NCBI RefSeq assembly: GCF_026151205.1
Contig: NC_087077.1
Span: 16,282,983 to 16,346,982 of the forward strand
Direction of reading: 5' to 3'
Source of the DNA: Bolinopsis microptera
Taxonomy: Eukaryota; Ctenophora; Tentaculata; Lobata; Bolinopsidae
DNA length: 64,000 nucleotides
Positions 1-12,000 of the stretch are shown here, piece after piece. The notes under the pieces are model-generated. The model did not search any database and was not told where the DNA came from. It saw only the letters and a program-made list of their open reading frames with translations. Every line of letters begins with the position of its first letter. Position 1 is the stretch's first letter. The translations under genes were made by a program, and so were the position numbers.

Positions 1-847
1 ACCATATGCTCAGACGAGAAAGCATTTGATAAAGCAGCTAAAGACATAATTTCGGACCTGAAGAAAAGTGGCTATGATGAGCAGGAACTTAAGATTGTCC
101 TAGAAAAGGTGAATTTGGTAGATAGGAAATAGGAATGAACGTCTGAAACCTAAGAAAACGGATGTAGAGAAAAAGGAGGAAACCTCTACTAATTTGATAC
201 TATCTGCCCAATACTGCAAAGAACTAAAAGACCTCAGAATGTTCCTAGAATCTAAGAAACAGACTATCGAACACATAATTGGTGAGAACGTATCCATCAC
301 TATCGCAAATAGAAGAGGCAGTAACATAAGTGACCAACTCTTCAAACGAAGAAAATTCGCCACTACACCAGCAGAATACGTGGAACAGTCTAGAAGAGAC
401 AACAACACCTCATCACAAGCATGTAAAAGACCAAGATGCCTGACTTGCAAACTCACGGAAAACAACGCTGATGGGAAATTTATTGTTAACAATCAGATAT
501 GTGAACTAGATATGAGTTTAAATTGTAGTGATGGGAATGTTATATACGTAGCTCAATGTAAGTTATGTTCAAGCGGCTTCTATTTTGGCCAGACATGGCT
601 ACCCCTCAATATACGCATGAATAACCACAGAGCAGCTTTCAAACCAAAACATTATAATAAGTCATCATTAGCTCTGCACATTCACGATGTGCATTATGAA
701 ATGTTAGATGATAAACTTTCTAGTTTTAACTTTGGGATTATCCGTAAATGCAATAGAGATGACCTGAACATGTTTGAGGATATGTTTATCGAGAGATTTA
801 AAGCCAGGATAATTGGTTTAAATAGGAGCAAGGTCAGTGGCAATTAA
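1..847 (+). pseudogene. Penelope-like element remnant, GIY-YIG end
   Basis: The 3' part of a retroelement protein carrying a GIY-YIG-type endonuclease domain, as found at the C-terminus of Penelope-like elements. A first frame is open from position 1 to a stop at about 129. A second frame, open from about 122 to the stop at 847, carries on the same protein, so one small indel has broken it. The second frame shows a paired-cysteine block (CKRPRCLTCK) followed by VIYVAQCKLC and FYFGQTW and then an N-N-H-R-A helix, the usual order in this domain. The reverse-transcriptase part would lie upstream of the window. No long terminal repeats are visible. The domain call rests on motif order; the element family is an inference. 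Confidence 0.7.
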
Positions 848-1573
848 TGTTATCTTTGGTTCAGGTCACACCTCACGTTCTATCACTGGGTGTACGGCTA
901 TATTTTCCGCTTCCTAGCTCTCACTTTTGTACACCGAGTTTACTCTTTGTTTCTTTTTCTGCCCCATGAGTTTATAACTTTACAATGGATTTTCAGATTA
1001 ATTAACCGTATGTTTACTAATATGACATATTCTTCTGATATCAGTTTATTAAATTTTTGACTTCTGCTAGGTGACACTCCTGTGGATGGCCCTCAAAGGC
1101 CGAAACTAGTTGAGTCTTCAGCAGATCACCCTGGAATACGTCGTATCATTTGTTTGATGACACTTAACTATCTTGTGATCCTTTACTGTTTTATTCCGGG
1201 GCAATTGTGGCTACAAAACTCGATATTGGCTTGTTTTTTCCACCTCAACGTCAGCGAAAGCTCTAACAAATTAAGTCCCTAATCCTTTATCTTTTAAAAT
1301 ATAATATGTAACCACCCTGTGATTACCGATTGTAATGTTCTATGATTACCAATTGTAATGTTCTTGTATGATCTAGAAGCAAAAACGTTTTTGACCTCGT
1401 AATCCTGAGTCTCAAGTCAGCCGGATACAATAGATAAAGTCGACCGTGCATTGCATCTCCGGCCTCTGATCTCTCGATATATATATCTTATCTTTCAACA
1501 TTCTTAGTTGTCTGTATCTTCCAGCTCGAAGAAGCGTCATGATATAGGACTCTATACCCGAAGTTTCGTAAAC
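848..1573. other. Non-coding stretch upstream of the EF-hand gene
   Basis: No convincing exon was found between the Penelope-like remnant and the EF-hand start codon. The stretch is AT-rich, with a short (AT)n run near 1479-1490. Promoter and 5' UTR of the downstream gene would have to lie here. No TATA or initiator element can be named with confidence. Confidence 0.4.
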
Positions 1574-4500
1574 ATGCCGTTTTTAACGCTAAGAAGGTTC
1601 CGTCTGCGGAAAAAGCCCGATGACAGGAAGAGGACAGGTTACACCCCCGAGGAGGACCTGCCTCCTGTGGACAATCCAGATCCTCTGACATTCTCTGTTA
1701 TGAACCTGGTCTCTAAACCCAAGAGAATTAGCTCCGTGAACCTTAGGAGAGGGAGTGAACTGAATGTCAACGAAAAGAAAGAGAAAATTGCAGGTGAAGG
1801 ATCTTTATATCAGATACGTTTTGGGATTTTTTTTGTGATTACTTATTTGGGAAAGTTACTAAGTACGTGTGGCATTATTGCTTGTAAAACAAGAATTTCG
1901 CCGCGGTAACACCACGCACGATTAAATTTCCCTACTGCCTACAATGTAATTGTTCTACTTGTATCCCAGAGTGGTGTTTGGCGCACGTGATAATCGTTTT
2001 CATTATATTAGGCGTGCAGAACTTGAAAATTCTGCGCGCATCTTAGGTGTCGCCGTCGATCTATATTCTATATGTGGTTTGGTTGTAGATCATTTCATAT
2101 GTTGCGCGGTTTTGTTTCGTGTTACTGTTAACGATGCGTATGATCATGTCACGTCATATTTATACTGCATCGTATGCCAACTTTATTGACTGTAATAAAA
2201 TATTCTGTCTAATCTTAGTTATTATTTGTATCTAACATAAACTAATACATTTTGATGCTTACTCGACACATCTACAGCACCATCGACTATATAGGATTCT
2301 TTAAAAGCATACTATACCGCAATCTTGATCTTAGTTGCTTCTTGAATGTAAATGTAAAGTAACATCTGTTCTTAAATATGTAATCGCTTTTTACCATTCA
2401 GTTTCGATAAACTGTAAAATATTCGGCCACGAGTTTATCAGTTGATATAATAATTTAATTTGTTTCGACTTGCTGAATTTTATCACTCGGTAATTTATTA
2501 AGCTTGTTTCAACAAAATAACTAAACACTTGTATTGATGATTGATCCGCTCAGATGACTAATATGCTATATTAATGAATTAGAGTAAATTGCAACCCGAT
2601 GGAAACCTGTGTAACAGTCGTCAAGCACCTAAAACTGGTTGCTATGCCTGTAATTAATTAACACATAGCTGGCGTCGCGCGCGCAAAATTGCCTCCTTTT
2701 ATACACATAATTATAGGGGAGTGGTCTATATTGCGAAGGAGCAGACTTTTGTCATCACCGTAGGACCGTCGGGCCACTTCATATATCCAAACCCGATTAC
2801 TTATTCCCTACGATCTTTTTGCCTTCGGCAAGAGCAGGGAAAAAAATGCAGGTGAAGGATCTAAATATCTAAGAATTATTGGGGAATGCCTTTGTTATAA
2901 ATACCTGTCACGTGGGGAAGGTTATTAAGAGTATTTTGTGAACATAATGCCGTCATATCCATTATTAGTCGTATTACTGGTTGTTCACTTCAATTTTTTG
3001 AGCATGATTCAAAAATATTCCTCCTGAAATATATCAAGGATGGCCAAAACTTCTTTCCAGAGAATAATTTCCTTTTCCTTTCCTGACATATGTGGTATAT
3101 TGTACTATAATTGACGTACATTGTGACTGGCTTGGCGTTAGAACCAACCTTCTTATCATGCTGTAGCACGTTTAAATTGAGAAACAAAAGAACCGTGATC
3201 TGGTTGCATAGCAACTACAACATGAAATACTCAAGATTAAACCACACAATAGCCCCAGTAATTGATTATGAATCCGTCCACACAATTATGCATTATACCC
3301 CCGTGAAAGTGAAATAGCACCTCGTGACCCTACATATTCGAACCGTTCAACAATCAACAATTCTCCTCCAGTATATACCACGAATACCACGGAATACCAC
3401 AAACATGTATTGAACAATGTGACTACAACATCTTAATCAAGCCAGGGATAGCTGATTGCACATGTAGAGCTGTACTGAGTCGGGAGACAATGGTTGCTAA
3501 GCAACATGAACTCACAATGGAGGTTTTGTTTTAACCCATCTCGCCAGCAGAAGGCCAGCTTTATTTGTGAATTAGTATTACGTGCCAGCGCTCTGTTTTT
3601 TGTTGAATAAAATGCCGTTTTTTGCGATAGGGAGGATTAATAAGGCGATTGCAGTGCAGAAAGCGACGCGGGGACGGTTCAAACCCAGGCTACAACGCAT
3701 TTCCTCTGTTCAGAATACTGACAACTTGTCCCTTTTTACTAATTCTCTTAATTCACATAAATCCAAGCCCAAAGGTTCGAACTTTAAATACCAATAACTC
3801 CCATCTTTAATTATTCAAAAGTGGGGGTTGGGATTTGAACCGTAGCAGTTGTCACAGACATGAACAAGTGATAACACCATTTGTCAAAATAACAGATCTG
3901 ACAATTTTGTACCAACAATTTATTATACGATTTTACAGCCCGAGCCAGTTACATTAACTGACTGTTTTTTCTGGTCTGACAAACTGATAAACTGCTTTTT
4001 GCCATTGAAAGGTTCGAAAGTCTCAATTCTGATATTACTAGCACGATGATCATCACAACAATTTTCATATTAAATACACAAAGAAACTGTATCATACAGA
4101 TCAGAGCTAGAGACATATTATTACAGAGCTAGAGACATATTATTACAGAGCTAGAGACATATTATTACAGAGCTAGAGACATATTATTACAGAGCTAGAG
4201 ACATATTATTACAGAGCTAGAGACATATTATTACAGAGCTAGAGACATATTATTACAGACCTAGAGACATATTGTTACAGAGCTCGAGGCATATTATTAC
4301 AGAGCTAGAGACATATTATTACAGAGCTAGAGACATATTATTACAGAGCTAGAGACATATTATTACAGAGCTAGAGACATATTATTACAGAGCTATATAC
4401 AAGATTCTGATAAGTGATCTGGTTGCTAAGCAACTATACCATCCTATCTGATATCAAGGCTCCAATCATTTTCTCCAGATGTTTTAAACTTTATCATAAC

Positions 4501-7500
4501 CATTCGTGAAGCTGCGAAAGTAAGTCTAGTTCTGTGAAATGGCCTTAGAATTTGAAATAAGCCCCAGAGTCTTGAATGCCAACTTTATCCACGGATTACA
4601 GCTCTACTTTTATACTAAGATTGACTTCTCTACCGTTCTTGAAAAGAGATACATTTGAATTGCAAAATCAAAAGCGATGTTACGATTATTGTTTTATTCC
4701 TCCTAATCGGATTAAACATACTCAATGCGCACTGCGTTGTTTTAATAACATCACAAGTTTATGAAGCTCTGATGCTCTTTTCTTACACAGACTGACTGAG
4801 GGCAGACCTGGAAATTAATTATAAGAGGCAGTCCGACCAGTTTTAACCAAATCTAATTGGTGAAACAAAGAGCGTTTTGTGAGAAGATCACACGTTCGAA
4901 ACATGGGAGCGGTCATTGTTCTTTGCCTGCTGTTTGGTTTGTGGTGGAAAATGCCGTTTTTTGCTGTCGGAAGACTCGGTAAAACCTTGGCCACTGGCCA
5001 GAAATCCCGTTCAAAGTCTACTGGCTTTGAACCCAATCAAGAATCATGCTCGCTTTTAAGGAATAATTTTAACATTCTCGATGATATCTGCTGTAAGTAC
5101 TTATGTCTGAAAATTCACATAGTGATAATCTTGCTGTAAAAAACTGACAGGGACTAGGGGGGATGGGAAAGTTTGTTAACAACAAAAACCTGGTTTGATC
5201 TTCAGAGAAAAATTATTGTTTAAATCCTGAAATTGAGAGATTTTCTTAAAATTTATTCCGTATGTGACTTTTCAATACTAACATCACTGCAATAAACCAC
5301 GTACTTCGGATTTAATGATATTATTGTCTCATCCCTCATCTCTTGTACGGAAATTTTATAATTTAAATCTAAATTAAAAACCACGTTCTATGATATGTTT
5401 TAGTTTTGACAGCTAGTGTATATAATATAATATATTTCGTATGATTATCAATATTATTAATAAATATTGATAATTATTCTCGCGTTATGATGTTTATGAA
5501 TCGTGATTATGCGGTTAATATAGCATTTTTACGAATAAATGTTATTTAAAACGAATTGCTGTTTAAGCAGTTTTATATCAAGAGTAAAAATATGATTATG
5601 ACATTACCGAATAACTAATAAGTCCGTGAAATTGTTTTATCGTACTTACAAGGCTAATTACTGAAAAGAAGACAGGTGAAAAGAAGACAGTCAAAATCTA
5701 TAGTTGATAATATTAATATTGGCGAAAGCCTTTAAATCCTTCTTTTTTTGTCTAAGACAGCCTGATACAAATACAACATTCACCTGGAGATATATAATCT
5801 TCAACAAGAAATTCCTAGGGACGATCACTAGATTAGATATGATCGATATTTTTCAAATTAAACAAATAACTGATCATAAAATATTACAATTCGGCCACTG
5901 GTTATTACTAACAAGTTGTTAAAACGTTTCCCTTTTCAGTATACAACAAGCTAAAGCCAGATGACCCTGATAAAGTGGTAGACATAGAGAGTCAAGATGA
6001 GCAGGTTGGATACGAGTTCAGCACTACCCAGGTGAGTCCATGTTGCTGTTACCAGGTTTGTTACCAGGTTATGAAATAATCAGATCGAAATGTATTATGT
6101 ATATTATTACAAATTACTAGCAATACAATATCATTTGCTCATAATGAACGAAGATTTAACAAAAATTCGCATTACTCATTATCATGTCTTTGTTATTAAT
6201 CAAAATTTCTGCAGATAAAGGAGTTCAGAAAAGTGTTTAACGCATTTGATCGGGACGGAAACGACTCGATCGGAACAGAAGAGTTGGGACCCGTTCTCAA
6301 CGCGTTAGGATATTCTCCTTCAGACTTGGATATTCAGAAGGTTTCTACTTTATTTGTTATTAAGTTATTAAGCTACCAAATTTTATTATTATTATTTTTA
6401 TTATTCCCCTGTTATTTCAGTACATTTATTAGCATCTTATTTTACATAGATTATATTTATCAACAGTAATACCTGTTATTTGGCAACCCAATGGCCAATA
6501 CCCATTCTTAAAATATTAATGCTTGTAAATATTTGTACGCTTTAATTCATCTGGCGGGCCAGCATGCCTATGGTCCATTCTCATTCAGTTAACTGAATCA
6601 ATGCAGTAAGGTAGTACGTTTTCGAGAAAAGTCGGGGTGAGATCAGAGATATACTGAGAGCGGGAATTGAGTGTTCAGTCAGTGTACTCAGCTATTACTA
6701 TGCTACCTTCAACTAGTGCTCTTCTTCTCAATTCATGACTCACCTCAGGTGTTATCAAGATTCGATGCAGATCACTCAGGGGACTTGTCGTTTGAAGAGT
6801 ACCTGGCCCTCATGGCGGTGTGGGTAGAGGAGGACGAAACTCAGATAATCGAGGCTTTTAAGGTGACCATCAAGTTATTTGTCTATCCTGTTGTTGTGCT
6901 ATTTAAATTTAATTGCGGAACCATGGTTTCATTGATAGGACTATTAAATTCTCTAACAGAATTGTACAATGTGCATACCTTAGTGATAGTCCAATATCAA
7001 TAGATTTCTGCAATGATTTTGTGGTCTTGAAAGTTTATTTAATTATTCAATCTAGGTGTTCGACAAGAGCGGAGACGGTTTTGTAACAATAACTGAACTC
7101 AAGAGGGCACTTTGCAGGTAGGCAAATTGTTATTACGAAAGCACTTCACGTAAACTGTTTAATCAAAAAGTTGACCTGCTGGAATCTATAAAATTGGACA
7201 ATCCAGGGTGAAAAATGTTGAGATATGGCTTGTAGTACATCCGACGAATTTTATCAGGAGCATGGGTTTATACTTCTTTTTCTAGTGTGGCAATTAGTTC
7301 CGTCAATGTTAATATGTGAAGGACCCACGGCCCGGTGAGAAGGAAAATTCAAACAAACTCCCAAATTGCGGTCCCTTGAAGCCGTTACTAATTATCATTT
7401 CTGTGGCTTGGCATGTCGTCAACATTTATAGTTCACATCTATGATCTATAGTTCAAATTTATAGCTCACATTTACAGTTCACATCTACAAGAGAACAAAA

Positions 7501-7944
7501 TTTCATAATTTTAAAAAAAGTCACATTAATTTATGGGGTACTCACTACTCACTTGACCCATCTGAGAATTCGAAAAGAGTTTATAATATATTATATCTTT
7601 TCATATAATTTTAAACAAAGATACAAATAATATCATGATCCGCACCACTGTGCTCTTTTCTTGATTTGTATATGTGTTTATTATGATCTTATTTTAGTGC
7701 CTCCGCGTCCGTTTGAATTGTGTTCTATATAATATACAGATTCAATAAAATTAAAATTGTTTAAAAAAATTGTTTATTATCAACTCATTACAGATTTGGT
7801 GAAAAATTCAGTGAAGAGGAAGCAGACGAGTTCTTCGCTTTAATAGATGTGAATAAAGACGGGATTATAAACTATGAAGAGTTTGTCAAATATATGTTAT
7901 CAGAGATTAATAGGGGTCCACCCCCTAGACAAGTAAAGACTTGA
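1574..7944 (+). CDS. Calmodulin-like protein, four EF-hands and a basic N-terminal extension
   Basis: Six exons close in phase: 1574-1793, 5940-6031, 6215-6340, 6749-6862, 7056-7117 and 7794-7944 (254 residues). The first ATG after the upstream stop at 1505 was taken as the start. Four canonical 12-residue Ca2+ loops are visible: DRDGNDSIGTEE (about 116-127), DADHSGDLSFEE (152-163), DKSGDGFVTITE (187-198) and DVNKDGIINYEE (223-234). All have acidic residues at loop positions 1 and 12, so all four should bind calcium. The first ~100 residues are basic, low in hydrophobics and not recognisable; they set it apart from true calmodulin (~149 residues). No signal peptide or membrane segment is visible. 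Intron 1 is 4.1 kb and repeat-rich. A CatSper-type gene lies convergently downstream. EFCAB-type or troponin-C-like proteins are alternatives; the exact orthologue is not recognised. Confidence 0.85.
1794..5939 (+). other. Large repeat-rich first intron of the EF-hand gene
   Basis: This 4.1 kb intron has no long open reading frame with family motifs. It holds the 22-bp tandem array at 4103-4394, three GTTGC-N3-GCAAC palindromes (3203, 3493, 4432) and two related stretches around 3605 and 4945 in which ATGCCGTTTTTTGC begins a short open frame. A stretch near 2850 (GCAGGTGAAGGATCT) also copies the exon-1 donor junction at 1790. Together they suggest local duplication and insertion of dispersed repeats. 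Confidence 0.6.
4103..4394. repeat. 22-bp tandem repeat array
   Basis: About 13 head-to-tail copies of a 22-bp unit beginning AGAGCTAGAGACATATTATT. Most copies are identical. Variants are confined to two neighbouring units near 4257-4285 (GACCTAG, ATTGTT, GCTCGAGGC). The array sits inside intron 1 of the EF-hand gene. Near-identity implies recent expansion. Confidence 0.95.
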
Positions 7945-9082
7945 GAAGTTTGCACTCGCGAAGAAAACAATCACGTGCGAATGTATTCGAAGGAAGTTGG
8001 CGCGCAAAGAGTTCCCGATCATATGAATAGATCCGGATATGAAAAATGAATACATGAAGAAGTCAAATGCGGATTGTGGAATGTTTTTACACAATATTGG
8101 GCGGGTAAGAATATCTATCGAGGCATATCGATCATGACGAGTGTATGACCTGTTCCTCAACTGAAAGAGAGAAACCAGTCACTGTTCAGTGTTCAAGCTC
8201 TTCGAGAAAGCAACCCTGACTTTTATGTTCATATGTTGGTTTTCAGATGACAATGTCCATTGAATGTCGCAAAATGTCGTGATAGACAGTAAGCTGTCAA
8301 GTCACAGCTACTACTGATGTTGTTGCAGTTCGATTGTTGAGTAGTTAAGAGTACTTGCGATCAAAGAAGAACCGTATGTTTGAAGACATTTAACACTTTT
8401 GGGGCTCAGAGCTTCTTTTTACAGATTACATTAACACAATGCAACCCCCGGTACAATTATATTACTAAGCAGTGGAGAGATTTCCAACACAGTTTTAGTG
8501 ATTAAATTATTGTGGAGATGGAACGGGGTGAATTATTTTTAGCCTTGTATGTTTGGTCCCATTTTAGTATGTTTGGTTCCATTTGCAGCTTAATAACAAC
8601 AGTTACAAAGCGTGTTTTACTCATTTTAGCAGACTATCATAACCAAATGTTTATAAGTATGCCGACCAAAACCCCATGGTTTCGACAATTACCCATTACA
8701 TGAACAGACATTTTAATACCTCTATATTGACATACTTTAACAATTTATAAACGGATTCCATCAGGTGTTGATAAATTTTTTGAGGCATGGTGTACATATA
8801 AACAGGCCAAAACATAAACGGTAAAACTTTCGTAAGAAGGGCTTCAACAATCAACATTCAGCTCAAAAACATTCTAGATGTTTCTATTTGAATAAAAGCA
8901 AAACAGATTATTCAAGCGAAATAAATCCTTGAAGTATCTCTAACACCGCAAGTAGGTACAATGCCGACTGGCTGTAAGAGGGCTATTAGCAGGCTGTTAC
9001 GACAGCCCTCTAAAGCCACCTAATAGCCATAACAACGGTCGGCATTGTATCTACTTGGCTTTTGTCGCATCTTCAACACTGC
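7945..9082. other. Convergent intergenic region
   Basis: The 3' sides of the EF-hand gene (+) and the CatSper-type gene (-) face each other here. No further exons are seen. Both 3' UTRs must lie in this stretch; an AATAAA occurs near 8890 on the + strand. The only strong structure is the hairpin at 8949-9061. Confidence 0.45.
8949..9061. repeat. Imperfect palindrome between convergent genes
   Basis: The sequence CAAGTAGGTACAATGCCGAC on the left is the near reverse complement of GTCGGCATTGTATCTACTTG on the right. Inner segments (GAGGGCT / AGCCCTC) also pair, so about 110 bp could fold into one hairpin. It lies just after the CatSper-type stop codon. It may be a small miniature inverted-repeat element; a 3'-end structure is the other possibility. 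Confidence 0.75.
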
Positions 9083-12000
9083 TTAAGATTGTAGCACCAT
9101 GTTAGCCTTGGTTAGGATGGTTTTCTTGTAGTGGAAATAAGACAGAGCGAGGATGATAATCATGACCAGACAAGCGATGAACAGTACGATGATTCCAAGA
9201 TCGGACGCGTTTGGGGCATCGACTATCCAGACCTAGTGAGTGATTGAGTGATTGAGTGATGGAGTGAACAAATAATAGCTTTTTGCGGAGTTAAAGCGAG
9301 TGCAGATTTATCTTTTGTTTATCTGTTGTAAATTATATAATGTATAATATGTATTCAAATTACTGACTTGACGCACTACAACAACTAACAACAACTGACC
9401 GAGAATTTAGTAGTGAGCTTGCAGTAGGAAACTGAGGGATCGAGGACTACCACTTCGAATGTGTAGTTTGCTTTGTGTTTCCCCAATTTGATCTTATTCT
9501 TTTTTCCTTCGATGTTTGAACACGATGCATTGAGTACTTCGTACTGCCTTTTACCCTCGTTTTTTGTGAAGGTATCCTTCGTCCTGCAAATCAAAAACAA
9601 TTATGTCAAGCATTCCTAAATTAAATGTATACCAACTAATAAAAGTTATATTCTTTAGAATATTATGTCCATATCAATATCATCATGTATAAGATCTTTC
9701 TGCGTAGCATACACTATACACTATTCACACTATACATTATATGTACATTATACACATTATACTCACTATACATTACACACTATACAGTATACACACTATA
9801 CATTATACACACTATACATTATACACACTATACATTACTGACTATACACACTATACAGTATACACTACTAACTCAGATTCGAAGCAGTTCTCGTAGTTGT
9901 CAGGCCCCCAATTTTCACCCACATTAAACCAGGTCTGCGGAGGTTTCCTACATCCAGCATCGTTTACAGAGAAGGTAAAGTTGAAGTCGTTCCGTCCGTT
10001 TAATTCGCGGACTGTGAAATCGGAACAAAGCTGTCTGGTTGGTATCTGTTGGGATGAATCACGTGACATTTTATCACTGGTTATCCATTTGATACGTCAT
10101 GGACAAATAGAGACTTTAATGGTTTAGATTAAAATACAGAAGCTTACCCCGTTATCATAGATCCAAACATCGGGCAAATAATCTTCGTCGTATTTTGTTA
10201 TGATAGGACATCCAAGTTCTTCCAAGTCGTACTCGACATTTATAGGCTTCCCAGCAGTACTGTAAGTGCATATTAAATTCTGCAGTGTTAAATGTATAGT
10301 GCGAGCCCCCGCAGTTTTAATGTTAGACTGGAGATTTTTTGTGGATATCATCAAATTAAAATTCTTTCACAAATTCAAAAATCGATATTTCATATAGTAC
10401 TTACTCACAAATGCCTTGTCAAAAGTGAGCTTAAAACTTACCGAAATATGGTATAGTTCATGCTCATGTTTTTGTACTGATCGCATTGGGCAGGTTTGTC
10501 CAGAATCTCCAAGTGCCTGGTCTTCGGACAATCAACCACAACATAGGTCACATCCTGCGAAATTTATAAACTATATGAGCCTAAGATTGTGTGTTTCCCT
10601 TCGTGTCCAAATGCAATATAAACTCCCTGATTTTGTCAATGAAAACTTATAACATTTATAATCTCTACTATAATTCAAAGAATTCTTTCTGCTGTACGAC
10701 CGCCCACGTGCAAATAGATGAGAAATAGGTAGTTGCAAAGTAACCGTGGTAACGAGGGTTGTTACACGCACGTGCACGTGCAAAGATTGTTAAAACGGCA
10801 TTTTTATCAGTTTTTTTGATATAACGTTGTGTTTAGTGCGAGCAACATTTTAATCGGCTGTATCTTCGGTTGTGTAGTATATTTTTTACGCGATTTAAAC
10901 TTACTAACAATTTAAAATACTATAAGCTTCCTCCCTGTGACCACGGGTTTTCTAGTATATCTATAATATAGATGTTACACTATTTTAAGATGCCACATTT
11001 GTATTTTGTATGAATCCAAACTTTGAACACTTCTGACCGTGTGTTTAGCAGAACATTGAGGATCTGCAGCTTCTGGGCTCGCAATTATCACACTTAGCCC
11101 TTTTTTCTCTAGACCTGTGGGATGGACCATATTGTGATGATTTAGCATATTATTTACTTTTACATCGAATTCAGTCCATTTTAACATATTGATACGTACT
11201 AATTTAAATTGAAGCTAAGAGCAGAACTTAATCTGAAATATCAATCCTAAGAATTATTTTTGGGCACTACTGCACGTCTTGTAGGGGTGTTTACATTACC
11301 TGCAACATGTATGCTCTTCGTGAACTGGTTTGCTCCTAACGCCAAACTTGACGCGGAAAATACCGACTGAAAATAATGCAACATTTATCAAACTTTGTAG
11401 AAGTCAGAAATTAGAATGTGTATCAAGACGAACAAAATGTATCAGACATCTTTCTGAACGTTGTTTCCATTATATTTATAAGTGCATCTAACACCATTAA
11501 CATCTCACCGTGATATTGGCCAAAGCATGTCCTTGAGGATAAAGCTGATAGAGCAGACCAGGTTTCTGATAATTAGTGGTAGTCAGGGAGATGTTGTAAC
11601 TCTTCTTTTCTCCTTTATCCAGATAAAGTAGTGAGCTTGATAGCGAACTTTCGAAATTCTGACGGTAAATGGTATTTAGCTTGACGAAACCATTAAAGCC
11701 GATATGTCTCCTACCTACCTGTCGAAATTCGTTAAGCTTTAAGTTTAACCGGCCCACCACATTGTGTGACCACCGAGAGGAGTTCTCTCTGTATTATGGT
11801 AAGAAAGTAGCAAGTTGTTTTTGAGACCAACCTTCAAGGAGCAAGTGTCGGAATCCAAGGCTTCTTCTAAAAGAATTCGAGCAGGGACAGCAGTTAAGCT
11901 ACCGAGATCGTCAAGGAAATAAAGTTGCGAAATGCTGTCGAACATTAGACTTTGGGCAGAAGAAAAACCTTCAGCAATTTTGATAACACTCGATCTTGAA

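Noticed and set aside
4103-4394. CRISPR or regulatory array
   Set aside because: The 22-bp units are contiguous with no spacers; it is a plain tandem repeat.
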